Shown: positions 28,785 to 41,010 of the stretch, in pieces | How positions within the stretch are numbered: position 1 is the first letter of the stretch | How the letters are laid out: every line of letters begins with the position of its first letter | Source: Glandiceps talaboti | Taxonomy: Eukaryota > Hemichordata > Enteropneusta > Spengelidae | Direction: 5' to 3' | Assembly (NCBI RefSeq): GCF_964340395.1 | Contig: NC_135568.1 | Coordinates: forward strand, 17,501,776 to 17,565,775 | Length of the DNA: 64,000 nucleotides | Notes under the pieces: generated by a model | The model's input: only the letters and a program-made list of their open reading frames with translations | The model's database searches: none | What the model was told of the DNA's origin: nothing | Position numbers and translations under genes: made by a program

Positions 28785-29075
28785 TCTAATCTAATCTAAT
28801 CAAAAATCATTCATAGTGTGCCAGACTCTAGAATCAAAGTACTGTTCAATGGCGCTAACAAAGGACATGGTCAATACACACAAAATGATTTTTTAAACAT
28901 TTGTGTCATTAAAAGTGTTTAGATTTTATGATTTCTGTACGTCTAATGGCAAAGAATTCCATAGTCTACGCATACAGTTTGAAAATGTGTGACTACCACA
29001 TGTATTGGTCTTGGAAGTAGGAGATTCTTTTTAGCTGAATGAAGAGACTGCATCTGTGTCAGAATTTGTTAATAC
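28785..29075 (-). pseudogene. LINE 3' end: reverse transcriptase C-terminal remnant
   Basis: On the minus strand the frame SHTFSNCMRRLWNSLPLDVQ matches the end of CR1/L2-type reverse transcriptases (R-WNSLP). It is followed by a stop and a terminal (GATTA)n tail at 28785-28803. It lies just beyond the AAMP stop codon, so AAMP's 3' end is probably upstream of it or runs through it. Confidence 0.6.
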
Positions 29076-29353
29076 TATGATCCACTTGTGTACTTGACCA
29101 CGTTGAGCACCAATCGTTTTAGCCTGCGTCTATCTTAGTAGCCAATACCTTGCTTTCCACAGCAATAAACAAGAGTTATCAGCAAACAACAATATTCAAG
29201 AGTCCATGCTTTCTGAATTTCCTGTGTATCATCAATGCCACATTGACTGTCATGATTCGCGAATACAATCTTCCATGTCATGATTATGTATTGGGTACAT
29301 CACTGTTCACCTGTGTTGATAGTGTATTGAGTAGTATGTTTATACACCTGTAT

Positions 29354-30186
29354 TCACCTGTCTGGTTGACTGACAGCAAACACCCTTGCAGTTTTGTCAC
29401 CTGAAGCTGTTACTATTGTATTTCCATCCCTAGGAAGTGAAAAAGATAAAAGTTATCACTTTCCAATATTCAGAAAAAATTGTGCAACATATTACGTTAT
29501 GTATTTATGTTAAAAAAATTAAAATATTCACAGTATACCTAGAACTTAATTACCAATCTACTTACCCACCCACTCATTCATGGTATTCACTCAGTCAGTC
29601 ACTATTACTCAGTCAGTCAGTAAGTTACACACTCACTCACTCTCTCAGTACGCCACTTATTCACTCAGTCAGTCACTCAGTTACTCGGTCAGTATTTCAG
29701 TTACTCAGTCACTCACTCAGTCAGTCATCCACTTACTAAGTCACTCACTCACCCATCCACCCACACCACAAACCATACTATGAGTCACTCAACTAACTAC
29801 ATATGAAAGTTGTAAGTTATTGTACAATTCTTAACTTACCTTGTGACTGCCATATCTAATATTTCTCCCATGTGGCCGATCCATTTAGACATAACCTGTC
29901 CAGATCTGCCATCCCATAGTCTAACCACACCATCTAAACATGCTGTATATATCAATGGATTGTTGTGATCCCATTGTAGTCTCACAATGCCTGCCTGAAA
30001 AAATTTCAAAAATATGAGTCACAATGCATATGAAAACTGACATATGTTAACTAATGACTTATTGTTATACCACAGCTTTCAATGTCCCCAGGAATTTCTG
30101 ATATCATGGTGATATATTTTACACACTGTATTCAATTGTCAATATACATTTTGTTGTTGCATGCATGTATGCATGGGCATGTGTGT

Positions 30187-30228
<42 letters not shown>

Positions 30229-33200
30229 ATGTGTGTGATTGTGTGATTGTGTGTGTATAGAGTGTAATTTCAATCTCTAACAAAAGTAATTTTAATGTTC
30301 TTATCATTCTTGACAGAATTGGTTGATAAGTGTATCGGAAGCAGAATCCATATTGTGATGAAGACAAAGAGATTGTAGGCACATTACTTAAATAAAATTC
30401 TGTAATTAGTTATTAACATGTTTGTTTACGGCAATGTGGTTTAGGTAAACTTACATCATGTTTGCACTGGTTTCTTTTTATTTGTGTTGGAACATCCCAT
30501 ACTCCCACTACTCCATTCAGTGATCCCACTGCTGCTAGTGGCAAACTGTAAGAATGTACAAATTGTTATAACATGACACAAATTGCAATCCAAAGAAACT
30601 GTAAAAAGGGATAAACTGTGTCAATTCTAAACTGTGGTCACTATTGTTGGTACCTTCAGTTACCAATACAGAAACCGATATTTTCAGCTATGGTAGACAC
30701 AAACTAACACTATTGTTGTTCTATATGGTAGATTACACAAGTGAGTGATAGTGGACCTGGTGCTCTTGCTGTGCAGCTTGTAATCAAGATTGTAAACATT
30801 GGAATTTGGAAGTCTCCAAAACTGTACACTGTCAGATACATGTATTGGAAGTCATCACAGAAGCCACCCTATTGTGAATACAATTAAACTAACATCCATT
30901 CAGTAGGTTCTCTCAATATGCCACAACAATAGTTTTAGTATGTGAATATCTCTGTTAGCTAAACGCCTGGTTTCTGCTGTCATGTATGCAAGCATAACAC
31001 TGGTTGTTGATGTTTGGGTAAACAACAGCAATTTTATTTGGGCTGTATGTAAAACCTAAAATCTACCAGACTTCCATTGGTATTATACTAACCAAATTGA
31101 GGTTCAAAGTATGTAAATGTACACACTCTTGAGCAGATTACACCCTCTGTTATCCAAGTTCCCAAATCTTAGCAAACACACTGAACAATATATGGATATG
31201 GTTATTACCGAGTCTCTGAAGTCCATTTGCAATATATTTGGTTTTTGGGTACCCCCTATTGAAAGAAAATGAAAGGAAACTTTACCTTTTACAAAAACCA
31301 ACAGCTTCCACTGAGTTAGATTCTTCTTCACTAGCTGGGGGGCCTGCACCAAATGTGGTGATAACCTGCAAGAAGACAGGGGAGGTGGTAGTTGTTAGAA
31401 GAGCATGAAATGGTGTATAACCTCCAAGAGGACATGGGGGAGGTGGTGGTTGTTAGAAAGGCAGGAAAGGGTAGAGAAAATATACAACCCCATTCAATAA
31501 TTGTTTATTTTGCATTTGAAGTCTGAGTGTGTGTAAAAAAATAGTGTCTCATGAGTGAAACACCAAGGCCTCTTCATTTATTTATCAGTTTTTTGTTCTT
31601 CAACAAATGGTGTCTAATTAGTATGCTGTATTATTTTTTTGATATTATGGTGTTCTATGTCTGTATTACATCAAGAGTTTGATCCAAAATCTAGCTTCAG
31701 TTTTAAGGCATATAGTCCCTACTTTAAAAAACTGTTCAATTTTGAATTAAAGAATCCGGAGACAGGTGCCTTACCTTTCCCGTGTTGCAATTGAGTATTT
31801 TGGCAGTGCTGTCTGTAGATCCAGAAATGACCAGAGCACCATCCCCATGGCAATCTAGCGATGTGATGCCACCACCATGCCCTGTATGACCTGAAAAAAA
31901 CAACAAAATTTTTGTAATCTTACAGGAAGTCTTCTAATAAAACAAAACTCTTTAGTATTCACTACCATAAAACTGACATGCATTGTGCATGTATGGCTTG
32001 TAACACAAAGAGAGACACAATTCAATTCTAGACTGAAAATACCAGAGAAATAACACACAACAGGATCTTTTACCCAATCACATTGGATAGTGATACTTTG
32101 TATATATTGCTGTTCTTTTACAGTGCAGTAGAAACAGACTTCTGCAGAAAAAATACACATAGACTTGATGATTTGAATGGGTTCAGTTGTTTACTTTCCA
32201 ACATCTTAACTTGTTTGCTTAGAACTACACCCCCCACTCTATAACTGCATTTGAAGTTGTTTTTAAGTGTGTAAAAAATGATGCGTTTCATGAATGAAAC
32301 ACCAAGACATCTCCATTTCTCCTGTAACACATCAATATACACTGTAATTTGTTTTCTTCAGAGTGAGGTCAAACTCGATTAGTTGTTTTGTCAACTATTT
32401 TTGTCCTCATTTCCACGTCTGCTCATTGACAAAATAATATCTATTTTGTTTTTCACTCAATTTTTATAGTTTCAGTTCTATGATTTTTAATCTAGTGGAA
32501 ATAAAGTATTATTATTATTAACATCCATCGACAGATTAAAGTCACAATGAAAGTTTTAGTTTGTTTTATGTCATTGCTTGTTGAAAGTGATCTCGCTGAG
32601 TAATACTTACCAGAAAATGTTTGCACTGCCTTTGTTTCTTTCAGATCCCATATCTTGATAGAACCGTCTTCATAACCCACACAGCACCTTTTACCTGAAC
32701 AGGATTAGAACCATTACAATAAATATATGAATTGATAAACTGTTACAAATAGTAATGAATAATTTAAGGAGGAAAGTTGGAAGATTTGAGGACCTTCTGT
32801 ATGTGTGAGGATGTGTGAAAAGTTCTATACTGAACTTTGTACAAATACTGTTAAATGCTACACATTCAAGAGATTTAACTTTCGAAGAGAAATTGGCTGT
32901 TTTTCCTGGACCTATTTTTCACTGATTAAGTAAGGTATGCATGATGGTATGTATTAATAGAATAGAATAGAACAGAACAGAATAGAATCTTTATTGTATC
33001 TGTTAAGAAAACTACCAGTACATTTCTTTATTGGATTTTCTGCATCGTGTTTGGTGCTAAAACAAACTAGTAAATATATTTATAAACTAGTGTAATAATA
33101 GTTAACAAAAATAACAAAATAAGGTTTATACGAAAGTGTAACCTTTCGGTTGGATAAATGTAATGTATACTATCTTTTAGCTCTGTATAATGTCTATGAA

Positions 33201-36200
33201 TAAAATGTATTATAATTTATAAATGGACATTATTCATTTTAGTGGAAAACCACATCAATGAAAATAGTGAAAATAAATTCAAAGTGACAATTTAGTATTC
33301 CCAGCACTCCCAAGTTATCTCTATTCAGACACACTGCTGTGACTGACTTACCATCTGGCATCAGTTTTCCGATTGTTGTCTGACATTTTGGACCTTGCAT
33401 AGTCTTGCATTCTCCACTTGGAATCTTCCACATCCATACATCCCCATCAGATGTACCTGCTAAAATAACATGTGCGCCATGATGCCATGATAACCACTAC
33501 AAAAGAATTGGGATAAAAAAAATGGTTAGACCAATAAATAGCATGAGTTACAATTATGATGAATCTTAGGAAAATCTTCAAATAAAACCTCTGTAATCAC
33601 ATGTAAATGCCATAAATGCTACAAACCCTTTTGTCACTTGTATTTTAAATCAACCCACTTTAATTTGTGCAGCAAATAAATGTAAGTCTCAATCATATGA
33701 TGGCCACAAAAGCATGATAGTACATACTATTACATATATTCCTGAGATTACTTGCACTGGTGTGTGTGCATACTAGTGGTATTTTCACTGCAGTGTAATA
33801 CCAAAAAACACTATTGCACACCTGATATGTAAATGAGGATGTCTTTCGCTACACACAAAATCATGTGATCCGCTGTATGATTTTTATGATTTTTATGGAA
33901 ATTTGCCTTTTCAGATAAACACATGAAATAATATTAATAGCAGAACTTCTTGCCATGTGAGTTCCAGTGTGGGTACTCAGGGGTATTTCCATTCATGCTT
34001 GCAGTGTTTCCTCTGCACTTTCACTCACCACGTTCATGAAAGTATGGGAGCTGAAAACACTGCAAACACTCATACAAATACCCCAAGTATGCCACACTTA
34101 CACTCACGTGTCATGAGGTTCTGTCGTATTATGACTTGTGATCTCCTAATTCTCGGTTTGTTTTGTTATTCAAAGACAAATAAAATATTCAAATATCACT
34201 CTAGACTTATTTATTAAAATAAATTTTGATATGACTTATAAGGAGATGTATGAGTCTTTTATGAAAATAAGATGGTATTTAATAAAGTGGCCATAGGGAT
34301 GAGGATTGCATATTTATTTTTTATTTATAAAACAATTTTATTTGGCTTCCTAATTGAAAAATCGATGTGAAACAACATATGCAAAGTTTTTGTTTGTAAA
34401 TTGCATACACGTACAATAACAAACTTTTTATATTTGAGCTTTTTGCAATGTACTGAGTTACAAACACTGACTTGGTCAATTTGGCTTCACATTGATTTTT
34501 CAATTGGAAGCAATAATGAAATTGTCCTATAAATAAAAAATAAAAAATAAATACCCAATCCTCGTCCCTATGGCAACCTTAAGGTTGTGTGTAAATTAAC
34601 TGAGTTTTTACCTCCAAATCAGAACATTCAAATGACCAGATCTCCTGTCTGCTTGCTATATTCCATACTTTGATGACACCACCCATATCACCCGTGGCAA
34701 CCATACTGGAATCATGGGAGAAACCAACACATGTCACTGAATCTTTGTGACCTGCAAACAGAATAAATTGTCATAAACTCTAACAGACATAAACACACAC
34801 ACTTGCGTGTAAAAACTGACTACAGACATGCACAAACTGACTATAGACATGCACAAACTGACTGCAATTCAGTACATAAAAATTGATTACAGATACATGT
34901 ATGCACATAAAACCTGACTAGACATGCATATACAATCTGACTACAGCCCTGCCCATACAATCTGACTACAGCCCTGAACATACAGTCTACACACATGCAA
35001 ATGCATATTGACAACAGACATGCAGATGAAAACTGACTACAGCCCTGCCCATACAATCTAACGGCAGCCCTGCACATGTAAGCTGGCTACAGCCCTGCCC
35101 ATATAAACTGACTACAGCCATGCACCTATAAATTGACTACAGCCTTGTCCCTACAAACTGACAACAGCCATGCAAATTGATGAATGAATAGCCATTCAAA
35201 TATTACTGCCTTCAGCTAAGCTCAAAGTAAAGTGACATCTCTACAAAGAAACTATGTAATATACATACCTGTGCATTCAAACAGTTTTTCTCCTGTGGTA
35301 AGATCCCATACAAAGGCCCTGTCATCTTCTCCTCCTGTGACCACTAATGAACCAGTCTGAGGGTCAACATCACATGAAAACAAAGATGCTACAAAGTAAC
35401 AACATCACATGACAACAATTAAGATATTAAGCAAGTATAATTTTGCATCTCAATTTGTTGGTAACATCGTTTTTCTTTACTGTGCTCCATTAGCCTGTTT
35501 ATGGCGCTGACAGTATATAACATTCAACCTCTCGTAAACAATGTTTAATTGTAAACAGGCTAGTGCCCAGTAAAAGGCTATTACATAATCCTGTGATGTG
35601 TGAGTACCAGCATTTCATGTAGGGTCCCCATATGACAAATGTAAGTCATACAATAGTAGCTGAAGGTTGACTGAATTAGCCAAAATATATCAGGTAAATT
35701 ATTTACGTTATGAGTTCGGAACTATTGCGAAAAAGCTGATGAGTCTCTTTGGATCTAAATACACATAGTTTTGTATACCGGAATGTCCTTTGAAGCAGAT
35801 TTCAGCATCATCATGTAAGTCCTCGGATTCAGCCATTGCTACATCTTCATCTTGGTCTCCATCATGTTCAAGATCAATGTCACCAAGGTCATCAGCTACA
35901 TCATCAAGGTCTGTCATGATAGAAAAGTAAAATGCTAATTGTACATACATACATACATACATACATACATACATACATACATACACACATACACACATAC
36001 ACACATACATACATGTACATACATACATACATACATACATACATACATACACACATACATACATACATACATACATACATACATACATACATACACACAT
36101 ACATACATACACACATACACACATACATACATACATACATACATACATACATACATACACTGAACATGTATTTATCAGTGACTTACATTGATACAAGTTC

Positions 36201-39107
36201 ATGCATACTAAGGGTCTCTACAAAGCAATGCACTACCGTAACCATCATTGCATACCTTTATGCAAATGAGTGCATAATAGTTCCTTGTGCATAAAATCAC
36301 ATGACTGCACACTATGCAATAATTTAACAGAGCCATGTGAAACTTGGAGTGCTGAAGTGGATACTCCAGTCAATTTGTTGTGTCTTCATCTAGTTACACT
36401 TGTTATGGATAATGCTTGTATGTGAAAGTCAGTGAATACCATAAACATTGGTACAAATACCCTGAGTACACCACACTTGCACTGTGATCATACTTTCATG
36501 AGTGAAGCAAGAGGAGCAGAATGTATGAACTTCAGATCAACTCACTGTACCCGAAGACCGATAGGGAGTACTCGTGGGAGCACATGTCGCATGATTTAAT
36601 GTTGGCAACTGATGTCACAACAAGTCTAGGCCAATTGTTTTCGGCAAATACAGATTGGATTTCATAAGTAGGACAACTTTAAATACAATGTACATCATCA
36701 AACCGCTTTAGCCGTTCATATGTTGAAAGAATATGGATAGAAAATCTGTGAAAAATCTATTTTGAACACGAGAAATCGCATGTAAGTACAGTGAGGTCAT
36801 ACCAGAAGTACCATACTTAGACTGACTCTTGTAGTTTTGACTTGTGATTGTGAAGTTAGTTTGCCTTTCAATTTAGGTAAATTCTATTATAACATCATTC
36901 AAAGGTCTTTCACATAGAATTTTGTTTGGATTCAATAATTGTTGTTGTGTACACATTGTCAGATCAAGTACCAATTTTTTATATCCCAACTGTGGCTAAT
37001 GATGTAAAAAATATTTTTGCCAGGGTTGAGTTTGATTCGCCAATGTGAATGTGGCAAATAGGCAATGTGAACACAGTACATGTATTACTGGCCACCTACT
37101 CAACATCTTAAAGTGTACATGCAAAGGTACATACTTTTTTTCGTAATTATGTTTATTTTGCCATAAAAATAAAGGAAATCGGGTTTGTAATAGTACAATA
37201 TAATTCTAACACGAGAAATTGCGCGAAAAATGAGGCACTCTTGGCTCAGCCACAGAGCACCTTCAGGTAAGTACCTCTCATTTGCATATGGATAGGACAG
37301 GATTTGGAACTTTATTACGTCACTTCGGGAACACAAACGCATTCGTCAGTGTATCTTTACATGTAAAGCCATTATGGTCGAACCAGAAGGTCAACTTCAA
37401 AACCCGTTTTCGCCAGAACCCGACATTGAATATTAATCAGATTCCTCAAGCGTAGAGCAATACACTCCAGCATTAACATCTGATGGTGTGATTTAGCCAA
37501 ATTCATTCGAACCGACCGCTAGCAGTAACGATAGTTCCTCTGGTAGTGAATGAGTATGTCCTAGTGAAGCCGTGTTGTTTACATACAGTGAATGCTGTTA
37601 TCAGCTCCTTTGTTGACATAATTATTCAATGGGTGGAAAACAGCTCCTGCAGACAATGTAATCGAAACGAAAATTATGTAATATTTCCATACCCATCAAA
37701 CATACAGAGAATGATAATGGCTTCAAGAGTTCCCCATAATATTCTCTCAAGTTGTTCAAATGTAGCATGTGTTGTAACAGTACATTCAATCTATGACCAT
37801 TCAAAATCTTCATGAAAGTAGACCCACAAATTCGTTTGAGCAGAACGTTTTGTTGGATAACCGTCCCTCTTGAAAGCTATGTGTACACGTACGTACTTTA
37901 TTTCATTTTTTACTGCGTTCATTACCATCCACACAGTGACATGAAGTGGTTTCATCTTCTTTCAAAGCACGGCCCATGTTCACAGAAGCTGGCCGTACTG
38001 TGGTGTATTGTCTCCGACCATTTTTGTTTGAGTTTTTTATGGATAGACATGTCTTACGTTGTGGAAGTTATTTGACCTGGGAGCGTGAAGCTTACAGTGC
38101 TGACTGTACAATGTACTTTGCTGTGTCCATCCACTTTTGACATGTGATTGGCATGACACAGTAATTGTTCATGTAGACAAAACAATGGAAACAAAAATAG
38201 CAACATTATAATGAGCGTTGCGTCTTTTTACTTTGATATGATTCCGACGATGTATGTGATGTATCACAATGAAAACGATCGACTCCCAGCAACATGGAAA
38301 TCAAAACATACAATCGGACTACGCATTGTTTAAAAACAAATGCTATCGTAATGAAAATATTTTATAAAGCTAACTTGCTTTCTTTAAAACATCATTTCAA
38401 ATTATTTTATTTGTCTTCCTTTTTTCGCTTTGATCATGGCTACACCGGTGGCGTGGAGAACCCCGGCCCCGGTAACATTTACCGACTTTCACTGTATGGT
38501 GTCACTGTCCAGTTTTTACGTGATTTCAACTGCCTTCACCCATTATTACCTACTCAATTATATCACTCGGAAATGTGTGTAGGGTGATGTTTCACTGCGG
38601 GTGCTGCCGACAAAACACCAAGGAACCATTGTTGTCGGAAGACTAAACTGGTACACCACAATATGTACAGTTACAGATAATACTATATGGCAAGCGTAAT
38701 TAGTAATTCATAAGTAAACATTACACAAAGGCTTAGAAGGCTTTTGTAACACGTGGGACCTCGACACCTTTCGTGAGCTGGTTGCGGTGCCGAAGTTAGT
38801 CGAAGCACAGGGGATTAAGGGGGCAAGTATTTTTGCGACTTTCTTGCCAATGCGCGCAATATTTAGAGGTATGAATGCAATTTCATTTATTTTTATGGCA
38901 AAATAAACATAATTACGAAAAAAAGTATGTACCTTTGCATGTACCTTTAATCACATACATTACTACATTTCACTCTAGTACAACTATTACTACAAAATCT
39001 TGACACTCACGTCCTTCAGCATCATTGTCATCCAATTCTATAATTTCTTCTACTTCGTCTTCATGAATACCTTCATCTTCAAAGTCTGAGATGTTGTTCT
39101 CATCCAT
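29354..39107 (-). CDS. AAMP: AAMP, angio-associated migratory cell protein (WD40 repeat), 11 coding exons
   Basis: Coding exons, in transcript order, are 39107-39011, 35910-35779, 35388-35269, 34751-34612, 33496-33352, 32694-32611, 31890-31775, 31365-31286, 30545-30455, 29994-29840 and 29429-29354. All introns are GT-AG and phases agree, giving 411 residues plus TGA (human AAMP is 434). The N-terminus (1 to about 70) is acidic, with [15 protein letters not shown] beta-propeller follows, with WD-type strand ends FVWDL, KVWNI, WMWKI, KIWDL, GVWDV and RLWDG. Hallmark AAMP stretches are GGEDD-FVWDL (exon 3), GKLMPDGK with VGYEDG (exons 5-6), ESNSVE-GFC (exon 8) and the end SQPDR. In vertebrates AAMP is cytosolic and membrane-associated, with roles in endothelial and smooth-muscle migration. 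Its yeast relative Sqt1 is a ribosomal-protein chaperone, so a chaperone role is possible. The start is the first ATG before the acidic N-terminus. UTR ends were not resolved. Identification is firm; single-residue calls depend on hand splicing. Confidence 0.97.
29560..29770. repeat. Degenerate (CAGT/CACT) tetranucleotide repeat, AAMP intron 10
   Basis: CACTCAGTCAGTCACT-type units are interspersed with CTCACTCACTC. Confidence 0.85.
30189..30231. repeat. (GT)n, AAMP intron 9
   Basis: About 20 GT units. Confidence 0.95.
32945..33110 (-). mobile_element. Probable LINE/SINE 3' end with (TATTC)n-like tail, AAMP intron 5
   Basis: On the minus strand ACAATAAAGATTCTATTCTG runs into degenerate TATTC/TGTTC units (32957-32995). 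The AATAAAGAT-plus-pentamer layout matches the 42.1-kb element. Confidence 0.4.
33941..34123. mobile_element. Foldback MITE, family C (copy 2), AAMP intron 4
   Basis: Same layout as copy 1: CAGAAC...CATGTGAGTTCCAGTGTGGG-TACTCAGGGGTATTT, mirrored by AAATACCCCAAGTATG...CACACTTACACTCACGTG...GGTTCTG. Related decayed sequence lies at about 15955-16090 and 36310-36540. Confidence 0.65.
34809..35180. repeat. Degenerate minisatellite, AAMP intron 3
   Basis: Variants of AACTGACTACAGACATGCAC and CTGACTACAGCCCTGCCCAT recur roughly every 22-28 bp about 14 times. Confidence 0.85.
35943..36159. repeat. (CATA)n array, AAMP intron 1
   Basis: CATA units with scattered CACA variants, starting about 30 bp upstream of the exon 2 acceptor. 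Confidence 0.95.
36310..36540. mobile_element. Decayed family C repeat, AAMP intron 1
   Basis: ACAAATACCCTGAGTACACC, ACACTTGCACTGTGATCATAC and TTTCATGAGTGAAGC match parts of family C. Ends are unclear. Confidence 0.4.
37108..38950. mobile_element. TTAA-flanked DNA transposon with ~60-bp terminal inverted repeats, in AAMP intron 1
   Basis: Left terminus 37112 to about 37173 and right terminus about 38885-38946 are inverted copies sharing TACATGCAAAGGTACATAC, TCGTAATTATG and TTTGCCATAAAAATAAA. The only early difference is a one- or two-base indel near the tip. TTAA lies immediately outside both ends (37108-37111 and 38947-38950), the target duplication of the piggyBac and Kolobok superfamilies. 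The interior contains a decayed reading frame from ATG 37374 ([20 protein letters not shown], then stops), rich in Ser, Pro and Glu. No intact transposase remains. The interior is GC-richer and carries CpG-rich patches, unlike the surrounding intron. Confidence 0.8.
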
Positions 39108-39331
39108 TTTGGAATCTTCCAAAGTTAAATAAACACTTTGTCTACACAAAAAGTTCTACACAAAAGGAAGAAAGTGAATATTTATTTTTCATGAATTTAC
39201 AGAGATACAATTTGGATGACATTTACTTTGTATCTTAAATGAGGCAAACTGGGGTTGGCTTAGCTGCAATAGAGTCAGTTTTGATTTTGAGGTGCTTTTT
39301 TCCCCTGATTTTGAGTTTTTTTCATTCCATT

Positions 39332-39372
39332 GTTTAAACCACAGACAAGAATATTCTTGTCTGTGTTTAAAC
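39332..39372. repeat. Near-perfect 41-bp palindrome upstream of AAMP
   Basis: GTTTAAACCACAGACAAGAA is followed by TATTC...GTTTAAAC; one extra C in the left half is the only deviation. Both ends are the 8-bp palindrome GTTTAAAC. It lies 225 bp upstream of the AAMP ATG. Confidence 0.9.
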
Positions 39373-39544
39373 GCAAAACAAACGTCAGAATTCCTGCAGG
39401 GCAAACTCTAATAGACAAGATCACGCTGCAAAACGTGAGCGAGATGTCAGCATACTACTCGTTTCAAAATGCTTTTGACAATTTTCACAGTATTGGGGTA
39501 CTTCTGAACATTTCTTGGCTCTTGAAGGCTCCTCCCCGGCCCCC

Positions 39545-39626
39545 ACCACCACCACCACCACCACCACCACCACCACCACCTTCGTCATCATCATCATCAT
39601 CATCATCATCAACCTCACCATCACCA
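39545..39626. repeat. (CCA)n (TCA)n trinucleotide run
   Basis: CCA units followed by TCA units, the same combination as at 23.7 kb. Confidence 0.95.
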
Positions 39627-40574
39627 TCATTACATTGTATCATCATCAATATTATCTGCATGTTCCTATCATATCTGACCACATCCCTAATGCTGTACAG
39701 TTGGTTTGACATTACAACACGAGTAGAAACAAAACAAACCAAAGAATGATAACGTAAACATGTGTACAACCTGATCGATCGACACGTAGCCGTCGACGAC
39801 ACATAACGTAATTATTAATATGTACATATTGAACTGGGAAAGGTCAATAATTTGCTCCATTAAAAAAATTTCTATCTTATATCAGTGGAAACATTAACTT
39901 TGGTATGGAGAAATATATCATTGATGTTTACTGACCTGAGTTCAGTTGCGAAATGCTTTGAAATGCTACAATATGCAAGTCACTTTTGCGGTGAATCACG
40001 CTTTGTATTTTCACGTGGGCGCTGCCATATTGAAAGCTACCTGGAATTGTGGGAGTTTTTCCTTCCTGTTTCAACCCTGGTCGTTGTCGAAAACTCTAGA
40101 ATACAACGGGAAAGGGATAATTTGTGTCTTCAGTGGTCGAGATCGAGGTAAGGTTGAAATACCAAAACTATGTGGAAATGAAACTAAATTCCTGGTGTAT
40201 GTGTGAAGTCACGTAAAACTCTGAGAAAAGAAACAACAAACATATTTGCTTTTATTGAGGCCACACCAAGGTCAATGAACGCAGACCATCACATGCACAC
40301 GGAGTATGCAGGCACGATTGTGGTCCTCATGCTAGTCAGAACAGAGTTTTCGAGTTTGATACGTCGAGTCGAAATAAAATGGCAACGCTAAACAAAACTA
40401 CCAAGATAGCAATCGGCTGGTAAGTGGCGGAGATACTTTACGTTGTGAAATAATTGTAGTGGGCACGCACGGTGTTGTATAAAACCTTCATGATTGATCA
40501 TGATGATGATTTAGTAATTTACGTAAAATTCAAGCATGGAAGTACACTGTGTTATACTTCTATGATCATACGTC

Positions 40575-41000
40575 ACGGTCTACAAACATTTGTCAGGCCA
40601 CACTTACAGTAGAATACGCATCTCCAGCCTGGGCTCCATGGTTGAAGAAAGACACACAAAATGTAGCTTCCCTTGAGAAAGTTCAAAGACGTGTAACTGA
40701 GATAATAACATAATGTCATGGCAAAACATACACTGAAATAGTGAAAGCTTGATATGCTTGCACTTACAACACTGGAAACTCGGAGCATCAGAGAGGACGT
40801 GATTGAGGTCTATAAAATATTGAACAGAACAACAGTGACAGTTACCATGACAATGAGTCTGTAGACAGCATCAAGAGGACACGATGATAAACCTCAAAAA
40901 ATATCCACAAAACTAGACAGACACAAATATTCATTTCTTGTTCACATTATAAATGAATGGAACACTTAGTCAAACCATGGATGTATTAGTCTCACTAATA
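40575..41000 (+). pseudogene. Decayed non-LTR retrotransposon reverse transcriptase fragment
   Basis: Frames spell FVRPHLQ, then EYASPAWAPWLKKDTQNVAS, then LEKVQRRVTEIIT, then TLETRSIREDVIEVYKILNR, then DRHKYSFLVHIINEWN. This is the usual C-terminal order of CR1/L2-type reverse transcriptases. Frameshifts (after FVRPHLQ and after IVKA) and stops break it. Confidence 0.75.
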
Positions 41001-41010
41001 CATCCATGGT
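40974..41010. repeat. Perfect 17-bp inverted repeat, 3-nt loop
   Basis: ACCATGGATGTATTAGT, CTC, ACTAATACATCCATGGT. It lies at the 3' edge of the decayed reverse transcriptase fragment. Confidence 0.9.

Larger units (their letters stand above)
39108..40574. other. AAMP upstream region, no further gene seen
   Basis: It holds the 41-bp palindrome and the CCA/TCA run. CACGTG with GCCATATTG near 40010-40030 is promoter-like. An AAMP 5' UTR exon may lie here but was not located. Confidence 0.5.

Noticed and set aside
35708-36202. 164-codon minus ORF with a Tyr/Cys/Met-Val repeat
   Set aside because: Most of it is the (CATA)n microsatellite in frame; only its last part is real (AAMP exon 2).
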